DNA from: Pogonophryne albipinna
Taxonomy: Eukaryota > Chordata > Actinopteri > Perciformes > Artedidraconidae
Length of the DNA stretch: 64,000 bases
Assembly (NCBI GenBank): GCA_028583405.1
Contig: CM053247.1
Location: 7,646,058-7,710,057 of the forward strand
Direction of reading: 5' to 3'
Shown here one piece after another: positions 45,062 to 56,165 of the stretch (position 1 is its first letter; each line of letters starts with the position of its first letter). A model generated the notes under the pieces. The model did not search any database and was not told the origin of the DNA. It was given only the letters and a program-made list of their open reading frames with translations. A program made the translations under genes and the position numbers.

Positions 45062-47767
45062 CATAGACTGTATATATAAAGGTTAAAACGAAATAGACAA
45101 GTGTTAAGCGTTAAGTGGGATAATACTGTAGAACAAACGGCTTCTGTTTGAGGTTGATAAAATAAGCTCATCCTTGTAACTTAGAGAGATATTTTATTAT
45201 GTAGGTAGGAACTGTATGCATCGCTAAGGTTCATTTAAATTGGCTATGCTCAAGTATGTAGACAAGCTAACGTCGAAGTAGTGTATGTGAAATCAACGTC
45301 ACAATAAGATGTGTGTATATTACAATTATTAATGTCATATTTCAAGATGATTACTTAGATATTACAATATGGTTGGTTGAGCTGGAGTTCATTATTGAGC
45401 TTACACGTGAACGTCACAGTCATCTGAAGAACGAACCCAAACCTTGTTGCTTTTATTAATTGCATTACCAAATGGGTATCAAATAAACAGTAAGCATTGC
45501 TAACACAACTTCCAAAGTTACAGTAAAATAAAAAGGACCCTGACTCGGACAATACACAATCCAACATGTCCAACAGAAGAGAATCAGTTATATTGTTTGT
45601 ACACATGGTACTTTACATATATATATCTGTTTGTTTAAGGTGTCCAGGTGATGCAGACAGGCTGGACCAGAGAGTGAGAGACAGAACTGGACTCCTCACA
45701 GCAGTGAACTTCAGCTCAGGTACAAAGACTCTATTTTTCATACTGTACAAAGAATCAAGAAAGATATTGGTTTAAATGAATGAAGTATTGACTTTATTAT
45801 ACTGATATGTATTCCATTAAACAATACTAAATACTAGATCACCTACACATCAGTTAAGTTGAGAGTTTTTTCCATGCAAAAAGTTACATTTTAGATATTT
45901 AGCAATATGACTTTGTCAGCTTTCTAATTTAATGTATTGAAGGCAAAGATATTTAACACATAGTGAGAACTGCTACTATTTATCTCTCAATATTGTCTGT
46001 AAAAACGTGGTAAAAGTTATTCTTTCAGTGAGACAACAGAGCAAGCTTCTACAGTTGCACTACGTTTTGATAACAGTTAAATATTATTTTGATAATAACA
46101 TATATTTCAATGTTGATGAACTTCATACTGTTCATTCATAATCTGATTGTCTTTGGAGCTCTGTTGAAATAAAAAAAACATTACAATTACAAAATAATTA
46201 TATCTACAGCCCCTAAACACACAAACACATCGCTTTCATAAATAACACACTTGTTCTGCAATAATATGTTTTATGTTTCCTGTCATTTTTGTTAGGAAAG
46301 GACATGCCTGAAAGACACGACATTTTCTCCTTCTCTGAGGGTCAAGAAGAACATCCAAGAGGAACATTAAAAGCTGATGTTATGAGATTTTAAGACCAGT
46401 ACACTAAGAAACTACTTTTATTGTAAAAACAGTCAGCTGATCGAATGCAGCTATTTCCACATCTACACTCCATCAGCTGATTATTTATATTTGCCTCACT
46501 TTATGAGCTTCACATCACTCGTGCCTTGTACCGCAGAGTTTGCAACGTCACAAATAAATGGGGCCAATCTTCAGTCAGATGTGAATGTGTAATCTAACAC
46601 TTTCAGTAAGAATAATGGACAAAAGAAGTGCAAATACAAATACAATTTATTTAAATGTGAACCAAAACGTAATCAAACATGTTTTAAATAAAAAGCACAT
46701 ATGGACAGAAGGTGTAAACCTATTAAATGTATAAGTAAACACATTTAGTCAAATAAAGTGACAGACTAGGCCTGTGCAGTTGGTATCAGCTATGCCCAGC
46801 ATGGGCTCCTCCATCAGGCCTGGTCCTCCTCGCAGAGGAAAGACCCTCAGTCCTCTCCAAACCAACAGACAGGACGTCCATCACACGGAGGTTTCTCCCT
46901 GAAGTCTCTGCAGCTCTCTGGACACCACGCTGTCTCAATCCGTCCACACTGAATATGAGAGGGGGAAAATGAAAATAATAAATGCTTTGGACAAGAAGAA
47001 ATATAAAGTTGACTGTTGAGTTGCTCAGTTTTTTTAGATTGTCAATACTATTACTGTATAACTAATATCTCAGGTTAAGAGGCACATTCAAATAAAGATT
47101 GGTCTTTAAATAAATGTTGTCTTTTGAATTGTTTGTCTAAAGTCAAGGATCTAGAACTGGTACTTAGTTTTAATGATACAGTCTGGTTATTATGCTGTTT
47201 GGAGGAGGCCTCACAGGTAAGAGCACTAACTAGCTACCATCACATGTACCTTAGCTTGACTTAAATGTATTAAACGTGTAATTAAGTGATATCAAAATAT
47301 AAATAACTAATGTCATGCAAACATATTAATATTTGCTTGATTCCAGTCTTGAATTTCGCACAATTGCATACAAACGTTAAGGGGTTTTAAGATTCTGAAG
47401 TATTATGCTAAAAACTCAATAACTTAGATTATTATTTATAGTTTTGCTGAATAGTTTCATGTCCGCTTACCTTAGAAACGTAAAATGCGACGGCAGTGTG
47501 CAGATGGGGAGCATGTTAGCTTAGCTTGGTAGCTTCAGCTAGCTCTGGAACTTCCAGCTCGGTGGCAGCAGGTCCATGAGCAGGTCCCGCCTCAGCTCCG
47601 CCTCTTTGCCCTTATTTGGAGCAGGCTGGAACAGGCGGGAGTTGAACTCTGACGTCACTGTCGAGCCGTTAGTGGCCGACTCCGCCTACTAAGGGCTTCT
47701 CGGCAACTCTGCAGAATCCTATGGGTGACGTCACGGACCCTACGTCCATTTATATATACAGTCTATG
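45062..47767. mobile_element. Large non-autonomous element with CATAGACTGTATATATAAA ends
   Basis: Inverted ends CATAGACTGTATATATAAA and TTTATATATACAGTCTATG delimit 2.7 kb. Just inside the right end is the motif 'atgggtgacgtcacggaccc'. The left part repeats 17,311-17,670. Near 46,820-46,950 a segment resembles 59,100-59,160 ('gagacagcgtggtgtccaga'). No transposase frame survives, and no target duplication is evident at either end. Confidence 0.5.
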
Positions 47768-48004
47768 GTCACTACCCATGGTCACTACCCGATCCGTCCC
47801 CCTGCCCGATCGGTACTGCGCATGTGCGAGATGGTCCGCCATATTGGACAACTCCGGACGGCAACCCAAGATGGATACTTGACACAGTGGCTTTTAGCAA
47901 AGCTCAAAAAGAAAACTCGAGAGAGATGAGTTATTGTTATTACAACGTGACTTCACTATTATTTAACAACTCTTTTTATTGGGTTCTTTTATTTGGGGTT
48001 AAGT

Positions 48005-48152
48005 ACATTGTCAGAATAAGTGAGAAATGAATTTAACTTCGGTTAGACAGCCATATGCCATACATTTTTGCATACATTCACAGTAAATATTTATTCAGTA
48101 TGATAGCTGTCTAACAGAAGTTAAATCCATTTCTCACTTATTCTGACAATGT
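48005..48152. repeat. 47-bp-arm inverted repeat
   Basis: Arms 48,005-48,051 and 48,106-48,152 ('acattgtcagaataagtgag' and its complement) have few mismatches around a 54-base AT-rich loop. Likely a short MITE; flanking duplication not clear. Confidence 0.7.
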
Positions 48153-48224
48153 CCCGCCCCGCCGCAGTCATACAGTAGGCTACGGAGAGCGGCGAGAAAC
48201 ATTTCCTCAGGCATCGAAAAGCGC

Positions 48225-48315
48225 AACCGAAATTCACATTTCTAAATGATACCGTTGGAATCGAAATGTTGGAACCGGTTCCGAACCGGAACCGGTTCTC
48301 GGTACCCAACCCTAC
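48225..48315. mobile_element. hAT terminus, TAGGGTTGGGTACCGAGAAC family
   Basis: The sequence ends 'ccggttctcggtacccaacc' then cta; on the minus strand this is the start of a common fish hAT family whose subterminus repeats GGAACCGGTTCC. The partner end was not located, so this is a fragment. Confidence 0.6.
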
Positions 48316-48641
48316 TCACGAGAAACACCGGCTGTTGTTATGCCTGCTGTGACGTTAAGTTACTCCGTTCTCCACTTGTAATTATGCCGTTACAAGCTTC
48401 AAAGTTGTATTTATCATCTGAATTTGCCGAAACAAGTTTAATATTCTGAAAGCCAGACTTTGTTTATTTGAAATCAGATAAAAACAAACTGTAACGGACC
48501 CTGCCGTGTTATCTATGATTACTATGCCTTACATTCATAATTTCAGCGGAGGGAGGGGGAGCGGCGCTGTGGAAGAGCAGAGTGGCGAGTGAGAGCTGTC
48601 ATCTTCCCTTTACAAGCTTCAAAAATGCCTGTAGCTAATGA
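48316..48641. other. No recognisable feature
   Basis: Unique-looking sequence with a G-rich stretch near 48,545-48,570. Confidence 0.4.
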
Positions 48642-49245
48642 GATTCAATCAATCAATCAATCAATCAATGTTTATTTATATAGCCCAATATCACAAATGT
48701 TACATTTGTCTCAGTGGACTTCACAGTTTGTACAAATTATCAGTATGACAATACGACACCCTCTGTCCTTAGACCCTCACATTGTACAAGGAAAAACTTC
48801 CGAAGAAAACCCACAGTTTTAAAGGGAAAAATGGGAGAAACCTCAGGGAGAGCAACAGAGGAGGGATCCCTCTCCCAAGACGGACAGACGTGCAATAGAT
48901 GCTGTGTGTAAATTGAAAAGATAATACATTTGCAACATAGGTAGTCCAAATGTTTGGAAATGCATGTGTGTATAATAGGAAGATGAATCCACGAGGATAT
49001 CCATCCAGGACCTATGATCCAGGACCACAGCCACGACTCAAGATCCAGGGCTCGCGATGCAGGACACAGGACCGCAGGATCATCCATGACTCCGGATCCC
49101 AGCGTATATAGACACCAAAAAGAAAGAAATTCGGGGAAGCTGGGTTAATCAGAACATGAGAGTACACAGGTATAGACAGAGAGAAGGAAGAAGTAAGATG
49201 TCCCCCGACAAACTAAGCCTATATCAGCAAAACTAGGGGCTGAAT

Positions 49246-50955
49246 CTAATCAGCCCTAACTATAAGCTTTATCAAAAAGGAAGGTCTTAAGCGCACTCTT
49301 AAAAACGGATAGGGTGTCTGCCGCCGAACACAAACTGGAAGCTGATTCCACAAATGTGGAGCTTGATAAGAAAAGGCTCTGGCTCCCATTGTACTTTTAG
49401 AGACTCTAGGAACAACCAACAACCTTGCATTCTTGGAACGCAATGCCCTAGTAGGACAGTAGGGTATAATGAGTTCTTTAAGGTAAGATGGCGCCTGCCC
49501 ATTAAGGGTTTTGTAGGCGAGAAGAAGAATTTTAAATTCTATCCTGTGTTCTATAGGGAGCCAGTGTAAGGCAGCCAGAACAGGAGTAATGTGGTCCCTT
49601 TTCCTAACTCTGGTTAGTACACGAGCTGCAGCATTTTGAATCAGCTGAAGCGACTTGACTGACTTCTTGGTACACCCTGATAATAAAGAGTTACAATAAT
49701 CCAGCTTTGAAGTAAAAAATGCATGGACTAGTTTCTCTGCATCGTTTTGAGGCAAGATATGCCTGATTTTTGCAATGTTAAGTAGATGGAAGTAGGCGGT
49801 CCTTGAAATTGATTTTATGTGGGCGTTAAAGGATAAATCCTGATCAAATATAACACCAAGATTCCTTACAGTCTCACTGGAGGCCAAATTAATGCCATCC
49901 ATAGTTAGTATATCTTTAGATAATTTGTTTCGTAGATTCTTCGGGCCAAGTACAATAACTTCAGTTTTGGTCGTGTTTAACATCAAAAAGTTTAAGGTCA
50001 TCCACGTTTTTAAGTCCTTGAGGCAGTCTTGCATTTTATTTAGATGATTAATTTCATCAGGCTTGATTGATAAATATAGTTGAGTATCATCCGCATAACA
50101 ATGAAAATGTACAGAATGATTCCTTATAATATTGCCTTACGGAAGCATATATAATGTGAACAAAATAGGTCCGAGCACTGAGCCCTGTGGCACTCCATGG
50201 CTAACTTTGGTTTGGGTGGAAGATTCATCATTGACACGTACAAACTGAGAGCGTTCAGATAGATAGGACCTAAACCAGCCTAAAGCAGTTCCCTGTATGC
50301 CAACTAAGTGCTCTAGTCTTTGCAATAAGATATCATGATCGATAGTATCAAATGCAGCACTGAGATCGAGCAAAACAAGAATAGAGACAAGTCCCTTGTC
50401 AGAAGCTATTAGAATGTCATTTGTGACTTTAAACAGAGCTGTCTCTGTGCTATGATGTGTTCTAAAGCCAGACTGAAAATCTTCAAATAAATCATTGTTT
50501 TTTAAGTAATCACACAACTGTTTTGCGACTGCTTTCTCAAGAATTTTTGAGAGGAACGGAAGATTAGAAATAGGTCTATAATTGGCTAAAACCTCTGGAT
50601 CGAGGTTGTGCTTTTTAAGAAGCAGTTTTATCACTGCTACTTTGAATGATTGTGGAACATAGCCTGATAATAAAGACATATTCATAATATTTAATAAAGA
50701 AGTGCTAATTAATGGAAAAACTTCCTTCAACAGCTTAGTTGGAATTGGGTCTAACATACACGTTGATGGTTTAGAAGAGAGAATCATTGAATTTAATTGT
50801 TCAAGGTTTATGGCTGAAAAGCATTCCAGTTTACTATCTAGTGTAATATTAGAACTTACGTTTCCGGGAGCTGTTGATAACACTATACTGGTCAAAGGCA
50901 AGAGGTCATTAATTTTGTTTCTAAGAGTAACAATTTTATCGTTAAAAAAGCACAT
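49246..50955 (-). pseudogene. Outer LINE reverse transcriptase
   Basis: Two in-frame blocks, 50,955-50,137 and 50,136-49,246, are separated only by one TAA stop at 50,139-50,137 (after FTLYMLP). It looks like a single-base change in an otherwise open RT. Motifs: [68 protein letters not shown] and then YADD near 50,090. The C-terminal block has LDYCNSLLSGC and LHWLPIEHRIEFKILL. The N-terminal RT region continues upstream to about 51,150 in shifted frames. Reverse transcriptase would copy LINE RNA at the nicked target; this copy is inactive. Confidence 0.85.
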
Positions 50956-51452
50956 AAAATCATTACTACTGAGTGCTATGGGAATAGAAGGCTCAATCGA
51001 GCTGTGGCTCTCTGTCAGCCTGGCTACAGTGCTGAAAAGAAATCTTGCATTATTCTTATTCTCATCTATTAATGAAGAGTAGTAGGCTTCTCTCGCTTTA
51101 GGCAGTGCTTTCTTATATTCATTGAGAGTAATATGCCAAATTAAACGAGATTCTTCTCGACTTTTGCTTTATTTTGCGGGTTTCGGCATTATGCCATGGA
51201 GCTAATCTATGTTGTTTTATTTTCTTCTTTTTCAAAGGAGCAACAGAGTCTAATTTTATTCGCAGCGCATCTGTAGCACTATCAACAACATGATCAATTT
51301 GGGGTGGTGTACATTTTGTATAAGTTTCCTCCCCTACATGCAGACATGCTATCGAGTTAAGTATTGGTGGAATCTCTTCCTTAAATTTGGCTATAGCACT
51401 AACAGATAGGTTTCTGCTGCAGGAGCTTTTGACTAATGCTTTGTAGTCTAGT

Positions 51453-51549
51453 AACAGTACTTCAAAAGTTACTAAGAAATAGTCGGATAAAGCAGGATTA
51501 TGCGGTTCGACTAATAGTTGCTCAATTTCAATACCATAAGTCAGAACAA
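51453..51549. repeat. 97-bp target-site duplication, left copy
   Basis: Identical to 55,323-55,419 except one base (a at 51,481, g at 55,351). It is part of the outer LINE and flanks the inner LINE. Confidence 0.9.
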
Positions 51550-51703
51550 TAATAATAATAATAATAATTTAAATTTATATAGCGCCTTTCACGAAACCCA
51601 AGGACGCTTTACAATGGGAAGTAACACAACAAAAGTAATAATAATCATACATATACATAGGCTGAAGAAAACAAAACAGGAACAGGTTGCTGGGTACTGT
51701 GTA

Positions 51704-53494
51704 TTAGTTGAGGCCAAAGGCCCGAGTGAACAGATGGTGTTTGAGGTGTTTTTTGAAGGTGTCCAGAGAGTCTGCATTCCTGATTGCAGAGGGGAGAGAA
51801 TTCCAGAGGGTGGGGGCTGCGACACTGAAGGCTCTGTTGCCAAATGTTTTCAGCTTGGAGCGCTGGATGGAGAGCAGCCCTTTGTCAGAGGACCGCAGGT
51901 GACGAGAGGGGGTGTAGGGCTGAAGGAGGTCAGAGATGTATGGAGGGGCTAGGGAGTGGAGAGATTTGTAGGTTAGCAGGAGGAGTTTGTACTGGATGCG
52001 TGACTTGACCGGGAGCCAGTGAAGGTGGATGAGGGTAGGGGTAATGTGTTGCCAGGGCTTAGTGTGGGTGTGGAGCCTGGCTGCAGAGTTCTGGACGTAC
52101 TGGAGCCTGTCCAGGGCTTTGCTGGTGACCCCGAACAGAACTCCATTGCAGTAGTCCAGACGAGAGGAGATGAAGGTGTGAATTAATGTTTCTGCAACGG
52201 GGTCGGGGAGAGAGGGCCGGAGTCTGGAGATGTTTCGTAAGTGAAAGAAAGCGGTTTTGACAGTAGACCTGATGTGGGAGTTGAAGGTGAGGCTAGAGTC
52301 CAGAGTGACGCCCAGGCTGCGAACCTCGGGGGAAGGGTGTATGGAGCCGCCATCGATGGTGAGGAGCAGATCTCCAACCTTCCGGAGCAGTGTTTTTGGG
52401 GCCACAACCATGAGCTCTGTTTTGTTATTGTTGAGTTTTAGTAGATTTTTTGACATCCAGGCTTGGATGTCGCGGAGGCAGTTGACAAGTGACAGTGGGG
52501 GTAGCTGGGATGATGGATTGGTACTGATGTAGAGTTGGGTGTCGTCGGCATAGGAGTGGAAGTTGAGACCATGTCGGCGGATGATTTCACCAAGGGGGAG
52601 CATGTAGATGTTGAATAGAAGGGGGCCGAGCACCGAACCTTGCGGCACACCTTGGTTGACAGGGGCTGAGGGAGAGCTGGATTTTCCGATGGTCACAAAC
52701 TGTTGCCTGTTGGAGAGGTAGGAATGGAACCAGGAGAGGGCTTTACCAGAGAGGCCAAGGTAGACGGATAGGCGGTTGAGTAGGATAGTGTGTGAGACTG
52801 TGTCAAATGCGGCGGAGATGTCCAGGAGGATGAGGATGCTGACGAGGCCTGAATCGGCGGCTATGAGGAGGTCATTGGTTATTTTAATAAGGGCCGTCTC
52901 TGTGCTGTGGTTGGATCTGAAGCCTGATTGGAAGGGTTCGTAGAGCTCATGGTCGGACATATGATGGTGGAGTTGGGCAGCAACTGCTCTTTCCATGATC
53001 TTGCTAAGAAAAGGAAGGTTGGAGATCGGCCGGAAGTTGCTGGGGTCCTCGGGGTCGAGACCAGGTTTTTTGACGATGGGGGTGACAGCTGCTATCTTGA
53101 GGACGGCGGGAACCTTGCCTGATTCCAGGGAGGAGTTGATAATTTTAACAATGGTGGAGCAGAGGATGGGTAGGCAAGTTTTGACCAGGGCAGAGGGCAT
53201 GGGGTCGAGGGAGCAGGTTGTAGCCTTAGCTTTTGAGACAAGTTTGGTAACCTGTGTGACATCCACTGGTGCAAAGGAGGAGAGACAACATTGAGGCAGG
53301 TGTTGAGTTGAACGAACGGTGACTGGAGGTGGTGTGGCATGTGGATGGGATGGGGCAGAGGCCTGGAGTTCCTGGTGGATGGAGTTGACTTTGTCCTCAA
53401 AGAAGTCAAGGAACCTGGTGCAAAGCTCGGGGGCGTCTGCTGGGTTGGGGGGGTCAATTGGGCGGAGTAGGCGGTTTATGGTGGAGAAGAGCAT
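51704..53494 (-). CDS. Inner LINE reverse transcriptase frame (596 codons)
   Basis: Open from 53,494 to 51,704. It contains the ordered RT blocks [76 protein letters not shown] and the catalytic YADD in FHSYADDTQLYIS. These are followed by KNLLKLNNNKTELMVV and the C-terminal segment LDYCNGVLFGV ... WLPVKSRIQYKLLLLTYKSL. In an intact element this is continuous with the endonuclease. Here the ATG at 53,494 is simply the first Met after the frameshift. Function: target-primed reverse transcription of the LINE RNA. Confidence 0.9.
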   Translation of the reverse strand: MLFSTINRLLRPIDPPNPADAPELCTRFLDFFEDKVNSIHQELQASAPSHPHATPPPVTVRSTQHLPQCCLSSFAPVDVTQVTKLVSKAKATTCSLDPMPSALVKTCLPILCSTIVKIINSSLESGKVPAVLKIAAVTPIVKKPGLDPEDPSNFRPISNLPFLSKIMERAVAAQLHHHMSDHELYEPFQSGFRSNHSTETALIKITNDLLIAADSGLVSILILLDISAAFDTVSHTILLNRLSVYLGLSGKALSWFHSYLSNRQQFVTIGKSSSPSAPVNQGVPQGSVLGPLLFNIYMLPLGEIIRRHGLNFHSYADDTQLYISTNPSSQLPPLSLVNCLRDIQAWMSKNLLKLNNNKTELMVVAPKTLLRKVGDLLLTIDGGSIHPSPEVRSLGVTLDSSLTFNSHIRSTVKTAFFHLRNISRLRPSLPDPVAETLIHTFISSRLDYCNGVLFGVTSKALDRLQYVQNSAARLHTHTKPWQHITPTLIHLHWLPVKSRIQYKLLLLTYKSLHSLAPPYISDLLQPYTPSRHLRSSDKGLLSIQRSKLKTFGNRAFSVAAPTLWNSLPSAIRNADSLDTFKKHLKHHLFTRAFGLN

Positions 53495-54846
53495 ACGGGG
53501 GTGGTGTTGCTGGTTACCGATGAGTGAGGAGTAGTAGTGTGCCTTAGCTTTTGAGAGGGCGTCCTTGTAAGATTTGACATGCTCTCTATATATCTCCAGA
53601 TGGACGGTGAGGCCAGATTTTTTGTGGAGCCGCTCCAGTTGGCGGCCATGGCACGGAGACTGGTGGTGAACCAGGGGGCTGAGTGGGTGAAGGAGACAGT
53701 GCGAGTAATGAGGGGGGCAAGTGAGTCGAGACTCAGGGAAAGAGCAGTGTTGTACTGGGCCACCAGTCCGTCAACCGAGGTGTCAGCGGGATCGGAGGCC
53801 AGGTGGCTAGCTATGAGGCTGGTTATGGCTGGTGCGCTCACTGATTTTAAGCTCCTGTAGGTAATTGTCCGCAGTACAAGCTGTCTGGGGAGGGCGATAG
53901 GCACAGTGAACAGGATGGCATGATGGTCGGAGACAGCCAGGTTGAGGCACTGCAGGTGGGATGCAGTTGTGCCAGTGGTACATACCAAATCCAGGGTGTG
54001 GCCTTTGGCATGGGTGGGATCATGGACATGCTGTTCAAAATTGAAGCAGTCCAGAAGTGCCAGGAAGTCAGAGGCAAATGTGCAACAGGGTGAGTCCACA
54101 TGAATGTTAAAGTCTCCAAGAAGGAGCGTAGATTGGGACATGGAGCAGATTGAGGTGAGTAGCTCAGATAGTTCCGACAGGAAGATGGCAGAGGCTGAGG
54201 CTTTGGGGGGGCGATATATAAGAACAGCCTGGAGCTGTGCAGATCCAGATAGAGTGAAGGCAAGACATTCAAGTGAGGTGGTGTTGGGTACAGGAAGCTC
54301 TTTGATCGAGATGTCTGCCCTGTATATTACAGCCAGCCCACCGCCCCGACCAGTGGAGCGGGGCTTTTGGAGGTAGACATAGCCAGGAGGTGTGGCTTGG
54401 TTGAGTAATAGGAAATCCTGTCCAGTTTGCCATGTTTCGGTTAAGCAGAGGAAATGAAGTTTATGATCAGTGATAATGTCATTGATCAGAGGTGCTTTTT
54501 TGTTCAGTGATCGAACATTCTGCAGCATGAATGTTGCATTGTTGTTTGTAGTTGTTGAGACAGAGGGGGTGAATGGGCTGATGACGTCGATACAGCTGAG
54601 AGGTCTCAGATTACAGCTATGCACGTAGGGTGTGCTCTGATGACGTCGGCGATGTGCGACGGACCGCCTGTCTGTCTGTGTGGTGGGGATGTCATGGTCA
54701 GAGTTGACAAACTTGCGACGTGCAGCCCTATGCACATAGCGGGGACGGCGAAGGAGTCCAAGTGATTTTATTGTAGTGAGGCAGTTAGGAGTGTTGTGGC
54801 AGACAAGATTCCACATTTGCAGAGCGTTGTATTTCCAGAGAGCCAT
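53476..54846 (-). pseudogene. Inner LINE endonuclease frame, shifted before the RT
   Basis: A 456-codon frame with an APE-type endonuclease: MLQNVRSLNKKAP, FLCLTETWQ, VLIYRPPKAS, LLLGDFNIHVD, and SDHHAILFTV with its catalytic His. The frame should run on into the RT (through HLEIYREHVKSYKDAL, which is readable in another frame). A shift at about 53,630-53,650 makes it end at 53,476 instead, overlapping the RT frame by 19 bases. The start codon at 54,846 is uncertain. The enzyme would nick the target strand. Confidence 0.85.
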
Positions 54847-55303
54847 GTCAGCAGCACAGAGGAGCAGCGGCTAGTTACGAGCTGCTAAGCAGGGGCTAGG
54901 CGGCAGCTACATTGAGAAGCCAGCAGTGGCTAGCAATGAAATGCTAACAAGAAACTGGGTAGCAGCTGAGTTGAGGGGACAGACTGGGGATGTGGAGAAG
55001 GAAATGGAGCTCCAGAGATCCCAGGTTGAAGAGGATGGCTGGTAGCTACGCAGGAGCTAGCGGCTGAACGGCGGCTAGCAGTGACAGCCGATCGTCAGCT
55101 AGCAGTGACAGCTGATCGTCGGAGAATGTGTAAGGGTAATAGGTACACAGTCGATAGATCCAGACAGTTATGGTAGCTTTAGCAGACTGTTTGCAGTGGA
55201 TTTGTGGTTGTTAGAACACAAAAACACGGGGAAAAAGCAGCACAGAAAACACGATTTTTTTGGCTACGAAGTGAAGCGGCGACAAACACGCCAGCGTCCT
55301 CAC

Positions 55304-56100
55304 TCACGGCAACTCACGATGCAACAGTACTTCAAAAGTTACTAAGAAATGGTCGGATAAAGCAGGATTATGCGGTTCGACTAATAGTTGCTCAATTTCA
55401 ATACCATAAGTCAGAACAACGTTGAGAGTGTGATTATAGCAGTGGGTTGGTTTATTTACACTCTGACAAAAACCAACATAATCTAATATAGAGTTAAATG
55501 CAACAGTAAGGCTATTTTTATCATCGTCAACGTGAATATTAAAGTCACCTACGATAATTACTTTATCTGTTTTAAGTACCAAAGTTGATAAAAACTCAGA
55601 GAATTCTGATAAGAATTCTGAATAAGGACCTGGTGCACGGTACACTGTAACAAATAAGATTGGCTGCAATGTTTTCCAGGTCGGATGCGTAAGACTAAAA
55701 ACGAGACTTTCAAAGGAGGTATAATTTAATTTTGGTTTAGTATTGATAAGTAAACTTGAGTCAAAGATTGCTGCAACTTCACGTCCTCAGCCCACGCCTC
55801 GGGCAATATGAGTATTGATATGGCTGGGTGGAGTGGCCTCATTTATGCTGACATATTCTTCATGTCTCAACCAAGTTTCAGTGAGACAGCATATATCAAT
55901 ATTATAATCTGATATTCAATCATTTACCAATATTGCTTTAGATGCTAGAGATCTTATGTTTAAGAGACCACATTTAATATTCCTGTTTTGTTGCACTGTA
56001 GTAGTTGTTACATTTACTTTTATTAGGTTATTATGTATGACACCTCTATTAGGTTTGACCTTAAATTGTCCTTGGGCAGACACACACACCGCTAATATTG
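55304..56100 (-). pseudogene. Outer LINE endonuclease region
   Basis: The frame 55,669-55,304 holds the C-terminal endonuclease blocks: VTVYRAPGPYSEFLSEF, VIIVGDFNIHVDDD and ALSDHFLVTFEVL. Reading through the TSD, it ends inside the inner LINE. Upstream, 55,670-56,000 still encodes family segments (INEATPPSH, CLTETWLRHEEY, LLNIRS) but with stops, for example near 55,916 and 55,787. Confidence 0.8.
55323..55419. repeat. 97-bp target-site duplication, right copy
   Basis: Second copy of 51,453-51,549. Outer-LINE sequence resumes at 55,420 with 'cgttgagagtgtgattatag'. Confidence 0.9.
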
Positions 56101-56165
56101 GGTATTTTATTGGGTTCGGGATTCCTATGGATGACTGCCTAGGAGAGAGCGCAGAGAAACGTTGA

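Larger units (their letters stand above)
51550..55322 (-). mobile_element. Inner LINE, near full length, inserted in the outer LINE
   Basis: A 3.77-kb L2-like LINE on the minus strand, bounded by the 97-bp duplication. The 3' end (51,550-51,572) is an (ATT)n tail preceded by 'tccttgggtttcgtgaaagg' and 'cgctatataaattt'. Two long frames encode endonuclease (53,476-54,846) and RT (51,704-53,494). About 480 bases upstream of the first frame may be 5' UTR. A single frameshift is the main defect, so the copy is relatively young. Confidence 0.9.
48642..56165 (-). mobile_element. L2-like LINE, interrupted by a second LINE
   Basis: The element reads on the minus strand. Its 3' end at about 48,642-48,670 carries an (ATTG)n tail after 'gggctatataaataaac'. 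The 3' UTR extends to 49,245, the RT region lies at 49,246-51,150, and the endonuclease part continues beyond the interrupting LINE at 55,420-56,100. The inner element (51,550-55,322) splits it, with 97 bases duplicated on either side. Clade assignment to L2/CR1-like is from motif memory; a tree would be needed. Confidence 0.82.
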
